A stretch of DNA of 34,521 nucleotides from PWND01 sp964601515 (GCA_964601515.1 CAZRNU010000018.1:1-34521), one strand, 5' to 3'. Positions 8,911 through 18,223 are shown, numbered from the stretch's first letter. Notes: a model not told the origin generated them from the sequence alone. Program-made: numbers and translations.

Positions 8911-10047
8911 ATGAAGACAACACTTCCCTCATATCTTAAGATAGTTGTAATTCTTATAGGAATTACTCTTGCCGTATTCATAATGATGGAAGCAAAGTCA
9001 TTATTGGTTCCTATTCTTATTTCGGGTTTGATGGCGGTTTTAATTAGTCCCTTTACCTCATGGCTGGAAAGAAATAAGTTTCCAAAATATCTTTCTGTTT
9101 TTACAAGTGTATTGGGGTTGCTTTTGCTAATTGGGATTTTGTTGTTCTTCTTTTATAATCAGATTCTAGGTTTCGCAAAAGACATTTCACTTTTAGAAAG
9201 CCGTACATCAGAATTGATAAATGAAATCAATGCTTTAATTGAAAAATACTCGGATGCTGCAATACCATTATCTATGTCGCAAATGAAAGACGTGGCTTTT
9301 GGATATATTAGTGATAATGTTTCATCACTCACTCAAGGAATTATGGCAACAGCTTCTACTCTTACTATGTTGTTTATTATTCCGATTTACATTTACCTTT
9401 TTCTCTATTACAGGCATTTTCTTATTTCTTTTTTACTTAAAGCATTTGGAGAGTCGCATAATGAAAGAGTAAACAATGCTATTCATAAAATCAGACAAGT
9501 AATCAAGAACTATGTCAAGGGTATGTTTCTGGTTATTATAATTCTTGCTGTTTTAAATACTGCAACTTTATATGCTTTTGGAATAAAACATGCATTACTT
9601 TTTGGAGTTTTTGCTGCAATGTTGAATGTTATTCCATTCTTGGGTCCGATTTTGGGTTCAGCTCTACCTATTTTTTACGCGCTTCTAACAAAAGACTCTC
9701 TTTGGTATCCAATTGGGATTTTGATTAGTTTTTATATAATACAACTTTTTGAAAGCAACTTGTTTACACCGAAAATTGTCGGGGGCAAAGTTTCAATGAA
9801 CCCATTAATGACAATTTTGGCACTGTTTATTGGCAATTTCATTTGGGGATTAGCAGGTATGATACTTTTTATCCCCGGATTGGCTATTTTAAAAGTAATA
9901 TTTGATGAAATACCAGGCATGGAACCATATGGATATCTTTTGGGAAACGTAAATGCTGAGAAGAAGGAAAATCGCCGAAAGAAGATGGAGGAGAAGATAA
10001 TGCAAGTTGGTAAAAAATTAATAAAAAAAAAGCAGCCGGTTAAATAA
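8911..10047 (+). CDS. AI-2E family (PerM-like) transporter
   Basis: This 378-residue multispanning inner-membrane protein has paired hydrophobic helices near residues 10-48 and 60-85, a long soluble loop (about 85-140), then four to five further helices (140-165, 200-270, 285-330). The family signature around the GVFAAMLNVIPFLGPILG segment (residues 229-250) is clear. AI-2E family members export varied substrates, including autoinducer-2 and, in other cases, Na+ or protons. The substrate here cannot be told. The C-terminus is a Lys-rich tail (residues 345-378) whose last codons form half of the terminator. It starts 7 bp after the M15 peptidase stop and is probably in the same operon. Confidence 0.88.
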   Translation: MKTTLPSYLKIVVILIGITLAVFIMMEAKSLLVPILISGLMAVLISPFTSWLERNKFPKYLSVFTSVLGLLLLIGILLFFFYNQILGFAKDISLLESRTSELINEINALIEKYSDAAIPLSMSQMKDVAFGYISDNVSSLTQGIMATASTLTMLFIIPIYIYLFLYYRHFLISFLLKAFGESHNERVNNAIHKIRQVIKNYVKGMFLVIIILAVLNTATLYAFGIKHALLFGVFAAMLNVIPFLGPILGSALPIFYALLTKDSLWYPIGILISFYIIQLFESNLFTPKIVGGKVSMNPLMTILALFIGNFIWGLAGMILFIPGLAILKVIFDEIPGMEPYGYLLGNVNAEKKENRRKKMEEKIMQVGKKLIKKKQPVK

Positions 10048-10062
10048 CTATGGCTGCTTTTT
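10027..10062. terminator. Bidirectional terminator between AI-2E permease and flotillin
   Basis: AAAAAGCAGCC (10027-10037) pairs perfectly with GGCTGCTTTTT (10052-10062) across a 14-nt loop. The left arm lies inside the end of the permease gene, so that reading frame runs into its own terminator. The A/T flanks also suit the convergent flotillin gene. Confidence 0.85.
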
Positions 10063-10099
10063 ACTTTCATTAATAGGAAAGAAATCCTAAATTTAAAGA

Positions 10100-11566
10100 T
10101 TACTTAACTGGATTTTTTCCACCTTGTTTTTCATTTGATTGCTTCTTGGATGTTTGTTGTTCTTTATCCGCTATTTGGGGTTTCTGTACATTTTGAACTT
10201 TGTCAATGCTTTTTCCTTTTAAATAATCAGGAAGTTCCAATCCTGCCATTCTGAATAATTCCTCAAATGGTGGAATAGAGCCAAGCATTCCTGACAGGAA
10301 ATTGGCAGTGGCCGGACTTTTACCATCCTTCCCCGAACCCATATTGTCCCAAACAGTTACTTTGTCAATTTTTAGATTTTTGATTGCTTCTACCTGAGTT
10401 TTGACCAATTCCGGTAGTTTATCAGCAATCATCATCATTACTGCATCTTTCGAATTACCTGTGGCAGTTGTAAGTTTTTCAAAGCCTTCAGCTTGTTTAG
10501 ATAGTATTTCAAAGGTACCATTTGCTTGAGCTTGCATTTTCATATAAATAGCATCTGCTTCACCTCTGGCTTCTCTACGCGTTTGTTCTGCAAAAGCTTC
10601 TGCGTCAATCTCCATTTTTTCTTTATTTATTTGAGATGGAACGACAATATCAGCTTTTTGTGTTGCCATTTCTCTTTCGGCACGTGCTACTTCTGCTTTC
10701 ATTTCAGCAGCATAGGCTTCTTCGAGGGCTTTTGCACTTGTAACTTTTTCGGCAGCAACAGCTTTTCTTTCAGCTTCTGCTTCATTTTCACGACGAGTGG
10801 CATTTGAATTTGCAATAGTTATTTTTGCCTGGTTTTCTCCTTCAACTGCTGTAGCATCAGCCTGAGACACCTCGATTCTTTGATCTCTTAAAGCATTTGC
10901 TTCACCGATAGAACCATCCCTGTTTTTTTCTGCAACGCTTTTCTTTGCATCATTTATAGCTTTTGCAGCGGCTTCCTTACCAAGAGCCTCAATATAACCT
11001 GATTCATCATTGATGTCGGTAACGTTTACGTTAATAAGTTTCAAGCCGATTTTTTTCAATTCAGCTTCTACGTTTGCAGACACAGCTGCTAAAAATTTAT
11101 CACGGTTATTGTTGATTTCTTCAATTTCCATAGTTGCAACGACCAAACGCAACTGTCCGAAAATAATATCTTTTGCAAGGTTGCTAACATCTTCCTGCGT
11201 TAGTCCTAGCAAGCGCTCAGCAGCATTATCCATTATGCCCGGTTCGGTTGAAATACCAACTGTAAATCTTGAAGGAACATCAACTCTGATGTTTTGCTGG
11301 CTTAAGGCATTTGTAAGATTAATTTCTATTGATAGAGGAGTAAGATTTAGGAAGGCATAATCCTGAATTACCGGCCAGATAAAGGCTGCACCACCATGAA
11401 TACATTTCGCTGATCTTGTTTCGTTAGATTTGCTTTTTCCCACTTTCCCAAATACAACCAAAACTCTGTCGGACGGACATCTTTTGTAGCGTTTTAATAG
11501 TGAAACAATGATAATGAAAATAAACACTACCAATGCAACAATTCCAAAAGTAATATACTGTGCCAT
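10100..11566 (-). CDS. Flotillin-like SPFH/Band 7 protein
   Basis: The 488-residue protein has one N-terminal membrane helix (residues 5-25), an SPFH/Band 7 domain (about 30-200), and a long Ala/Glu-rich coiled coil (about 200-350) typical of bacterial flotillins (FloT/YqiK). The Lys/Gln-rich tail is variable. Such proteins assemble into membrane scaffolds that organise signalling and transport proteins in fluid or raft-like domains. The partner NfeD-like gene lies 30 bp upstream on the same strand, the standard pairing for this family, so they form an operon. No catalytic residues are expected. Confidence 0.92.
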   Translation of the reverse strand: MAQYITFGIVALVVFIFIIIVSLLKRYKRCPSDRVLVVFGKVGKSKSNETRSAKCIHGGAAFIWPVIQDYAFLNLTPLSIEINLTNALSQQNIRVDVPSRFTVGISTEPGIMDNAAERLLGLTQEDVSNLAKDIIFGQLRLVVATMEIEEINNNRDKFLAAVSANVEAELKKIGLKLINVNVTDINDESGYIEALGKEAAAKAINDAKKSVAEKNRDGSIGEANALRDQRIEVSQADATAVEGENQAKITIANSNATRRENEAEAERKAVAAEKVTSAKALEEAYAAEMKAEVARAEREMATQKADIVVPSQINKEKMEIDAEAFAEQTRREARGEADAIYMKMQAQANGTFEILSKQAEGFEKLTTATGNSKDAVMMMIADKLPELVKTQVEAIKNLKIDKVTVWDNMGSGKDGKSPATANFLSGMLGSIPPFEELFRMAGLELPDYLKGKSIDKVQNVQKPQIADKEQQTSKKQSNEKQGGKNPVK

Positions 11567-11596
11567 AATTTATGATTTAATGTTTATGAATTGTTT

Positions 11597-12193
11597 TTAT
11601 GATTTTTTTACGAGTAAGATATCTCCGTTTATAATATCGACCACTTCAACAAATGATCCGGTTGGAATTTGTTCTTCATCATCAGTCATAGCATCCATTG
11701 TGCGATATCCTTGCTGGTTTATTTGTATTTTCCCCATCCCACTTCTTTTAGGTGGAATAAAAAGATATACAGACGCTGTTTTCCCTTTAGCAGAGCTAAT
11801 ATTGAGGTTTCCGCTTTCAACGAGCTTCCCAAGAAAATAATAAATAGAAGCCATAATTAGCATCATGAGCAAGCCGGAGCTTGTAGAAATTAACAATATG
11901 GCCCAAAGTGCCAAGCCTCCGTATATGCAAGCTAATCCGACCCATCCGAATATAGTGAAAAATGCAAAGAAGTTTTTTATACTGATAAATTGAAACCCTA
12001 TTCCTGCATCTGATTCAACACTTACATCAGAGTTTCCGATTGCATCCAGCCCGTCGCCGTCGGCATCAGAACCGATTAATGTCATAATCAGCTGTATCAC
12101 AAATACCAATGAGGCAATTACAGCGATAATCCAGTAAATCATTTGTAGCGAAGATAGGTTTTCCCACCACGAATTAATGTCGAATAGTATCAT
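11597..12193 (-). CDS. NfeD-like membrane protein
   Basis: This 198-residue protein has a first membrane helix near residues 17-40, two or three more between 65 and 118, and a C-terminal soluble domain (about 130-198) with the pattern of the NfeD OB-fold, including a GKTASVYLFIPPKRSGMGKI strand pair and a final GSFVEVVDIINGDILLVKK segment. It is the short form without the ClpP-class protease domain. NfeD proteins accompany flotillins and probably help in scaffold assembly. It is the first gene of the pair. The 87 bp upstream hold no clear promoter. Confidence 0.85.
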   Translation of the reverse strand: MILFDINSWWENLSSLQMIYWIIAVIASLVFVIQLIMTLIGSDADGDGLDAIGNSDVSVESDAGIGFQFISIKNFFAFFTIFGWVGLACIYGGLALWAILLISTSSGLLMMLIMASIYYFLGKLVESGNLNISSAKGKTASVYLFIPPKRSGMGKIQINQQGYRTMDAMTDDEEQIPTGSFVEVVDIINGDILLVKKS

Positions 12194-12280
12194 TTTAATA
12201 AGTTTTTGCCTGTGAAATTAATTATTTTTAGAATACTGATTATGAAAATGATAAACTTTTTTGCAAAATATAATTTTGAA

Positions 12281-13045
12281 TTATAAAGTGGTTATTAATT
12301 CAAAATTGTAATTAATTTTATTCAAATACAAACCACATGCCGGCACTGAATAACCGGCCTTGGTGCGACTTTTTGCTTTTATAATATCCTCAAAATCTGA
12401 TTCCGTAATCTTACCTAAACCAACATCCATTAATGTACCGACTATTGCTCTTACCATATTTCTCAGAAATCTATCTGCAGTTATTTTAAATATCAGCAGA
12501 TTGTCTTCTTTTATCCATTCTGCAGATATTATTTTGCAATTGTTGGTTTTCGTTTGTGTGTTTGATTTTGAGAAGCTCGTAAAATCAGTATGCAAAAAAA
12601 GTATTTTTGTTGCTGATTGCATTTTCCCCAAATCGAGAGGTCTGCTATGGATCCATGCTCTGCCTTGTAGAAATGGGTCTTTCGTTGTGCTTATGTAGTA
12701 ATGATATGTACGGCTTATTGCATCAAACCTTGCGTGTGCGTCATTTTTAACGGGGAAAATATCTTGAATTGAAATGTCTTTTGGGAGAATGCTGTTTAGT
12801 TTAAAACCCAAGTTTTTCTTTTCAATCTTTTCTGCTGAAAATTTTGAATCGAAATGTGCGTAATATTCCTTGGCATGCACACCTGTATCTGTTCTACCGG
12901 CACCTGTCAATAATACATCCTCTCTTAAGATAGTTTTTAGAGCCTCTTCAATTGTTTGCTGCACAGTAATATCACCCGGCTGTATTTGCCACCCATGGTA
13001 GTTAGTCCCATCATAAGAGAGCCTTATAAAATATCTGTAGGGCAT
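12281..13045 (-). CDS. truA: tRNA pseudouridine(38-40) synthase
   Basis: TruA converts uridines 38-40 of the tRNA anticodon arm to pseudouridine. The 254-residue protein shows YDGTNYHGWQ near the N-terminus, the catalytic D53 in GAGRTDTGVHA, and the RFLRNMVRAIVGTLMDVG motif. An in-frame ATG at 13078 would add 11 residues (MYFCFNVQLEN) unlike the family. A -7 box lying between the two starts means the transcript would begin downstream of 13078, which supports ATG 13045. It is divergent from the sensor kinase. Confidence 0.95.
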   Translation of the reverse strand: MPYRYFIRLSYDGTNYHGWQIQPGDITVQQTIEEALKTILREDVLLTGAGRTDTGVHAKEYYAHFDSKFSAEKIEKKNLGFKLNSILPKDISIQDIFPVKNDAHARFDAISRTYHYYISTTKDPFLQGRAWIHSRPLDLGKMQSATKILFLHTDFTSFSKSNTQTKTNNCKIISAEWIKEDNLLIFKITADRFLRNMVRAIVGTLMDVGLGKITESDFEDIIKAKSRTKAGYSVPACGLYLNKINYNFELITTL

Positions 13046-13067
13046 ATTTTCCAATTGAACATTAAAG

Positions 13068-13075
13068 CAAAAATA
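13068..13075 (-). promoter_or_regulatory. Candidate truA promoter -7 box
   Basis: On the minus strand TATTTTTG (13075-13068) matches TAnnTTTG and lies 22 bp before the chosen ATG. No TTG is found at the -33 distance. Its position excludes the longer truA start. Confidence 0.4.
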
Positions 13076-13147
13076 CAATTTTATATTGCATGAGTAATTG
13101 AAGATAATTCTTAATTTTACTGCTATTATTGAAATTATTATTCTGAT

Positions 13148-15235
13148 TTGAAAAGATTGTTTTTGCCTATTCGTTTAAGGCTTTATCTGCCTGTAAGTTT
13201 TATAATTACGATAATTGTAATTGTAATAACGGTGTTTTTTGTAAACAAGTCTATAAACATTATTGAATCGCAAATACTAAATAATCTTGATCTTGAAGTT
13301 CAGACAATTGAAAAAATGTTTGAGCGCGAAGCTGCATTTAAACTCGAGAAAGTTAAAACCAATCTTAAAGTTGCTTCAGCAATTTTTAGTAGTAGTGATT
13401 TTGTAATAGAGAATAAAGTATTTGATGCTGAAGTAACGAATCAGTTTAGCGGAGAATCTTATAAAACAAAACTAAAAAACTGGAAAATAGGCAATCGTAA
13501 GCTTTTTGGTGATGAAATGTTTGTTGATAGCTTGAAGAACTTGTTTGGCGGAACAATTACAATATTTCAAAGGATAGACAGTGGTTTTGTTAGAATGTCA
13601 ACCAATGTTCTGACTGCAGATAATAGTAGGGCTGTCGGCACATTTATTCCTATGAATTCTCCGGTGATAAAAGAGGTTCTTTCCGGAGAAACATACTTTG
13701 GGCGTGCTTTTGTAGTAAACGATTGGTATATTACAGCATACGAACCTATATATGTCAACAATGAAATTGTTGGAATTTTGTATGTAGGCGACAAAGAAAA
13801 AAACCTTGAAGATCTTAAAAATGTTTTGCAAAATCTAAAAATCGGGAAAAGTGGATATCCTTTTGTATTTAATAAAGATGGGTATTTATTGATACATCCT
13901 GAAAGAGCAGGTGAATTTTGGGGCGATAGTACTTTGTTCCTTCAGGTGAAAGAGATGAAAAATGGGCATTTAAAGTATAACTATCAAGGCGAAAATAAAA
14001 CTATGTCTTTCGTGTATTTTGAGCCTTTTGAAATATATATTGCTGCTGCTGTTTTCGATAAATTTGAAACGTATGAGCTAAGAAGAGATACTATTTTGGG
14101 TGCGGCTATTACTGGTGTATTAGCATTATTGCTTTTACTTGGATTTATTTACTATTTCACATCAGACCGTATTTATAAGTTTTTTACAGAACTTCAACAA
14201 TCGCAAAAGAAATTAGATACTGTTAGTCGTGCGTTGGAGGAGTCGGAGGAAAGGTTTAAAAAACTATTTGACAGCACCGGCGATGATATTTTTGTTACTG
14301 ACATAAACGAAAATATTGTTGAGGTAAATAATGCTGCTTGTGAAACTCTTGGTTATACTAAGGAAGAGCTACTAGGTATGAAAATAACTGAGATAAAGTC
14401 TGAAAAAGTTAAGGATAAAGTTTCAGAAAACAGAAGGATTATTTATGAAAAGGGAAGTTATTCTTTTGAATCGGAGCATGTTACAAAGGCCGGCGATGTT
14501 ATTCAAGTAGAGTTTCTTAGCAGAGTTGTAAGTTATGGTGATGAAAAGTTAATTCTTAGTGTTGTAAGAAATATAAGCAATAGGGTAGAGTCGGAAAGGC
14601 AAATTCTTAGTGCTATTATTCGTGGCGAAGAAAGAGAAAGAGAAAGGTTTGCCAAAGAAATGCATGATGGGTTAGGTCCATTACTTTCTACAATAAAGTT
14701 ATATGTAAATGAACTCGATTCTTTTTCAATGACCGAAACAGAAAGAAAGGATTTAATTAAACACTGTAATGAATTGCTTGACGATGCCGTAAATTCTACA
14801 AGAACAATATCAAATAATCTTATGCCAACAGTAATTCATTCTTACGGATTAATTAAGGCAGTGCAGGCATTTTGCGATAAGGTAAACAAAACAAATCTGC
14901 TAAAAATTGCATTTGAAACTGAAAATATTGAAGAGCGACTTGAAAGTGATCTTGAGTTGATATTTTTCAGAGTTATTAGCGAGCTTATTAATAATACCAT
15001 AAAACATGCTCAGGCTAAAAACATATATATAATGCTTATTAAATATGAAACCAGGCTGGTGTTGTATTTTAAAGATGACGGTGTTGGTTTTGTTGTTGAT
15101 GAAATCGTGAATTCAGAGAATAAGGGGATGGGTTTAAAAAACATAATAAGCAGGGTGAAGTCAATAAACGGAAAGTACAATTTTTATAGCACTCCCGGGT
15201 CAGGATTTACCCTTAAAATAGAGATATCAATATAA
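13148..15235 (+). CDS. Cache-PAS sensor histidine kinase (HisKA_3, NarL type)
   Basis: The 695-residue membrane kinase has a first helix at residues 17-36, a large periplasmic Cache region (about 40-315, resembling Cache_3/Cache_2, with YITAYEPIYVNNEIVGILYVG), a second helix (about 318-338), a PAS domain (about 365-480), a HisKA_3 dimerisation domain with H506 in KEMHDGLGP, and a HATPase_c domain ending with DDGVGF and GMGLKNI. Cache domains usually bind small ligands such as carboxylates or amino acids. The start is a TTG at 13148: no ATG precedes the first helix, so the short start is needed. It forms an operon with the response regulator 11 bp downstream. Confidence 0.9.
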   Translation: MKRLFLPIRLRLYLPVSFIITIIVIVITVFFVNKSINIIESQILNNLDLEVQTIEKMFEREAAFKLEKVKTNLKVASAIFSSSDFVIENKVFDAEVTNQFSGESYKTKLKNWKIGNRKLFGDEMFVDSLKNLFGGTITIFQRIDSGFVRMSTNVLTADNSRAVGTFIPMNSPVIKEVLSGETYFGRAFVVNDWYITAYEPIYVNNEIVGILYVGDKEKNLEDLKNVLQNLKIGKSGYPFVFNKDGYLLIHPERAGEFWGDSTLFLQVKEMKNGHLKYNYQGENKTMSFVYFEPFEIYIAAAVFDKFETYELRRDTILGAAITGVLALLLLLGFIYYFTSDRIYKFFTELQQSQKKLDTVSRALEESEERFKKLFDSTGDDIFVTDINENIVEVNNAACETLGYTKEELLGMKITEIKSEKVKDKVSENRRIIYEKGSYSFESEHVTKAGDVIQVEFLSRVVSYGDEKLILSVVRNISNRVESERQILSAIIRGEERERERFAKEMHDGLGPLLSTIKLYVNELDSFSMTETERKDLIKHCNELLDDAVNSTRTISNNLMPTVIHSYGLIKAVQAFCDKVNKTNLLKIAFETENIEERLESDLELIFFRVISELINNTIKHAQAKNIYIMLIKYETRLVLYFKDDGVGFVVDEIVNSENKGMGLKNIISRVKSINGKYNFYSTPGSGFTLKIEISI

Positions 15236-15246
15236 TTATTACATAT

Positions 15247-15897
15247 ATGAGCGGCAATAGTATTAAGGTTTTTATTGTAGATGACCATGAGATTTTTAGA
15301 AATGGGCTGAAAATGGTTTTAGGACGGCTTAAATATGTTGACCTTGCAGGTGAAGCAGAAAACGGGCAGGAGTTTGTCAATATGCTTAAGGAGGTTGTTC
15401 CTGATATTGTATTAATGGATATTGAAATGCCTGTTCTTAACGGTATAGAAGCATCAAAGACAGCACTGAAACTTCATCCCAAACTAAAAATAATTGCTCT
15501 AACAATGTTTGGTGATGATGAATATATTCAAAGCATGATGGATGTGGGGGCCAAAGGGTTTCTTATGAAAAATATTAATAAAGAAACTCTGGATAAAGCT
15601 ATTCTTACTGTTCATAATGGCGGAAATTATTACTCGGAAGAGTTGTTCGAGTTTTTTACGAAACAGTTTACAAAAGAAAAAGAATCACCTGAATCGGATT
15701 TAAACCTTACCCGCCGAGAAAAAGAAATATTACAACTTCTTTGCGAAGGTTTGAGTAACAAAGAGATTGCTGATGCTTTGTTTATAAGTGAACGCACTGT
15801 TTTAGGACATAAAACAAATCTTCTTACAAAAACCAACACCAAAAACTCATTAAGTTTGATGGCGTATGCTATTAAGAAGAAGCTGGTTGTTATTTAG
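15247..15897 (+). CDS. NarL/FixJ family response regulator
   Basis: This 216-residue regulator has an N-terminal receiver (residues 5-125) with acidic D12/D13, phosphoacceptor D58 (LMDIEMP), switch residue T87 (ALTMFG) and the conserved K109 (FLMKN). A LuxR-type helix-turn-helix follows at residues 150-213 (LTRREKEILQLL, NKEIADALFISERTV). It is the cognate partner of the kinase just upstream and should act as a DNA-binding transcription factor. Its targets are unknown. Its TAG stop is the first base triplet of the 7-bp repeat array that separates it from hydE. Confidence 0.95.
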   Translation: MSGNSIKVFIVDDHEIFRNGLKMVLGRLKYVDLAGEAENGQEFVNMLKEVVPDIVLMDIEMPVLNGIEASKTALKLHPKLKIIALTMFGDDEYIQSMMDVGAKGFLMKNINKETLDKAILTVHNGGNYYSEELFEFFTKQFTKEKESPESDLNLTRREKEILQLLCEGLSNKEIADALFISERTVLGHKTNLLTKTNTKNSLSLMAYAIKKKLVVI

Positions 15898-15938
15898 GTT
15901 TAAGGTATAGGGTATTAGGTATAGGGTATTAGGTATTA
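15897..15938. repeat. 7-bp tandem repeat array (GGTATTA/GGTATAG) at a convergent junction
   Basis: Six consecutive 7-bp units are visible: GGTTTAA, GGTATAG, GGTATTA, GGTATAG, GGTATTA, GGTATTA. The array starts on the last base of the response regulator stop codon and extends over the hydE stop codon (complement of 15929-15931), so it fills the whole convergent junction. No hairpin terminator is seen here. Confidence 0.85.
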
Positions 15939-17011
15939 GGTTGTCTTTCCAGGAATCTTTTAGAATCGCCCCACTCTCCATATCCTATTTCTGCACCCGC
16001 AAGTTTTATTCTACCTTCAATGCAGTTAGCACAATCTTCCGAGCTTTCATCTGTGCAAGGTTTATTCTCGTACAATTTATAATTGTCGCGGTAAATTCCT
16101 GGAGTTATGTTTGGCATTAAGATGTTTGCTCCAATGCGTATTGCTTTTTCTCTTCCAATTTTATCAATTGCCTGAAGAGCAGTGGTTGCAGCAATATTAA
16201 TGTCTTTCATCATTATTCTTAAAATTGCAACCATCTTTAGTGCTAGTCTGAAACGTTCTTCAAGTGGAATCAGGTTGTCTTTTTCTGAAAATAATGGTGT
16301 ATCGGCGTGCTCAATATATGGTCCCATGCCACACATGTCAATATCCATTTCTTTCATAAATAATAGATCATCTGCCAGATTTTCAATGGTTTGAAATGGC
16401 AACCCAATCATTACACCTGTTCCAACCTGAAATCCGATTTTCCTTAGTAATGATAAGCATTCAATCCTTTTTTCAAAACTATGGTTATTGTCGTTTGGAT
16501 GAAGTTTAGAATATAATTCTTTATTTGAAGCTTCAATACGCAACAGATATCTGTGAGCACCGGCATCATACCATTTGCGATATACTTCTTCAGTTTGTTC
16601 ACCACACGATAGTGTGATACCTAATTTGCCGTTAGATATCTCTTTTATTTGTTTTACCAGATTCTCAATTCTTGCAGTATTATTTTCACTTTGCAATTCA
16701 CCTGATTGAATAACAACAGAGCCGTAATTACTTTTTAAAGCAAAAGCAGCGGCTTCCAAAACTTCATTATCAGTTATATTATATCTTTCTACTTTCTTGT
16801 TGTCTCTTCTTATTCCACAATAATAACAGTTTTTTGAACAAATGTTAGACAGTTCTATTAAGCCTCTCAGATACACTTTATTCCCAATATAATCCTCTTT
16901 TACTTTTGATGATTTTTCGAAAATCAATTTCAAATCATCTTTTTCAGCATTAAGCAAAGTGATTAATTCATTTTTAGAGAAGCTCTCCTTATTTAAAATG
17001 TCTTTAACCAT
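15929..17011 (-). CDS. hydE: [FeFe]-hydrogenase H-cluster maturase HydE (radical SAM)
   Basis: HydE acts on the HydG product, a cysteine-bound Fe(CO)2CN synthon, on the way to the H-cluster 2Fe subcluster. The 360-residue protein has the radical SAM triad C58, C62, C65 (CSKNCYYC) and the TIM-barrel GLPFQT and GMGPYIEHADTPL motifs. Near the C-terminus C319, C327 and C330 have the C-x7-C-x2-C spacing of the optional second cluster of Thermotoga maritima HydE. The frame is open to 17059, but ATG 17011 gives the family length and overlaps hydF by only 8 bp. It is the last gene of the [FeFe] island and depends on read-through from hydF. Confidence 0.95.
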   Translation of the reverse strand: MVKDILNKESFSKNELITLLNAEKDDLKLIFEKSSKVKEDYIGNKVYLRGLIELSNICSKNCYYCGIRRDNKKVERYNITDNEVLEAAAFALKSNYGSVVIQSGELQSENNTARIENLVKQIKEISNGKLGITLSCGEQTEEVYRKWYDAGAHRYLLRIEASNKELYSKLHPNDNNHSFEKRIECLSLLRKIGFQVGTGVMIGLPFQTIENLADDLLFMKEMDIDMCGMGPYIEHADTPLFSEKDNLIPLEERFRLALKMVAILRIMMKDINIAATTALQAIDKIGREKAIRIGANILMPNITPGIYRDNYKLYENKPCTDESSEDCANCIEGRIKLAGAEIGYGEWGDSKRFLERQPNT

Positions 17012-18215
17012 TGTTTTTTTGTTTAGTAAATGGTTGAGTAACTCTTTCAAAAATTCCATTAACCCAAGCTATAGCCATTCCATAGTTTGTAATTGGAATA
17101 TTTGCATGTTCGAATGGTTTTAGGCGAGAGATAATCTGTTTTCTTGTTACCATGCATCCGCCACATTGAATTACCATCTTGTAATTATGTATAGGTTTTT
17201 CAACAGCCGCAAGTCCTGCAACTATATCGAAGTTTAGCTTTTTTCCTGTATGATTTTCCAGCCAACGAGGAATCTTATGCCTTCCAATATCATCGCAACT
17301 TACGTGGTGAGTACAAGATTCAAGTATTAATAAGTTATCACCGTCTTCAAGCTTATCAATCATAGGTGTTCCGTTAAGAAATGCTTCGAAATCTCCTCTA
17401 AGCTTAGAAAAAACTATGCTGAAGCTTGTAAGCATTATATCGCTGGGAACAATTTTTGAAACAAAATTAAATACCTGACTGTCGGTAACAACAAGTGCTG
17501 GTTTTATGCCAAGTTTGAAAAAATCTTCCAACTCAGTTTCTTTAACCGACATACAAATACAATCATTATCAAGAACGTCTCTCCATGCCATAACCTGAGG
17601 CAAAATCATTCTTCCTTCCGGAGCTTCTGAATCAATAGGTGTAACCAGCAGTACAACATCTTTTGGCATTACAATCCCTTTAAATAATGAAGGTTTTGCA
17701 TAAGCAGTTTCCGGAATTGTTTTTTTTATTAAATCAACTAACTCATCAAAGTTGTTATGAACTTTGTTACTGAATGAGAAGGGTTTTTTACCTAGAAGGC
17801 TTAATATCTTTTCTGAAAAATCTTTTTCAAGGGGAACTATGTCTGACTTATTATGGATAATTATAAATGGTATTTCATAATAATTAAACTGATTAACAAG
17901 ACTTTCCTCGAATTCTCCATAAGTATTATCAGTGATTAGCATTATCCCAAGATCAATAACGGGAATCACTTGCAGTGTTTTCTCAATTCTAAGTTTTCCT
18001 AAATCACCAATATCGTCAATACCTGCTGTGTCAATAATTATTGCAGGACCAACTCCAAATATTTCAACTGACTTTTTAACAGGATCAGTTGTAGTTCCGG
18101 GATGGTCTGAAACAATCGCAATATTTTGCCCTGTGAGAAGATTGATAAATGAGCTTTTGCCATTGTTTCTTCTACCAAAAATTCCGATATGTGGTTTTAA
18201 ATCTTTGCCTTTCAT
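17004..18215 (-). CDS. hydF: [FeFe]-hydrogenase H-cluster maturation GTPase HydF
   Basis: HydF is the scaffold on which the 2Fe subcluster is completed before transfer to apo-HydA. The 403-residue protein has a TrmE/Era-like G domain: Walker A GRRNNGKSS near residue 14, DTAGIDDIGD switch II, and NKSD. A dimerisation domain follows, then the C-terminal iron-sulfur domain with C301-x-H303 and, 47 residues on, C351-x-x-C354. The residue before C351 is Gln (IQCGGC), where many HydF proteins have His, a residue that can act as the fourth ligand. It is followed immediately by hydE with an 8-bp overlap, and preceded by a 145-bp gap holding repeats. Confidence 0.95.
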   Translation of the reverse strand: MKGKDLKPHIGIFGRRNNGKSSFINLLTGQNIAIVSDHPGTTTDPVKKSVEIFGVGPAIIIDTAGIDDIGDLGKLRIEKTLQVIPVIDLGIMLITDNTYGEFEESLVNQFNYYEIPFIIIHNKSDIVPLEKDFSEKILSLLGKKPFSFSNKVHNNFDELVDLIKKTIPETAYAKPSLFKGIVMPKDVVLLVTPIDSEAPEGRMILPQVMAWRDVLDNDCICMSVKETELEDFFKLGIKPALVVTDSQVFNFVSKIVPSDIMLTSFSIVFSKLRGDFEAFLNGTPMIDKLEDGDNLLILESCTHHVSCDDIGRHKIPRWLENHTGKKLNFDIVAGLAAVEKPIHNYKMVIQCGGCMVTRKQIISRLKPFEHANIPITNYGMAIAWVNGIFERVTQPFTKQKNNG

Positions 18216-18223
18216 TGAATTTA

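Noticed and set aside
17012..17059. Longer HydE start at 17059
   Set aside because: It overlaps hydF by 56 bp and adds 16 residues not typical of HydE; ATG 17011 gives normal length.
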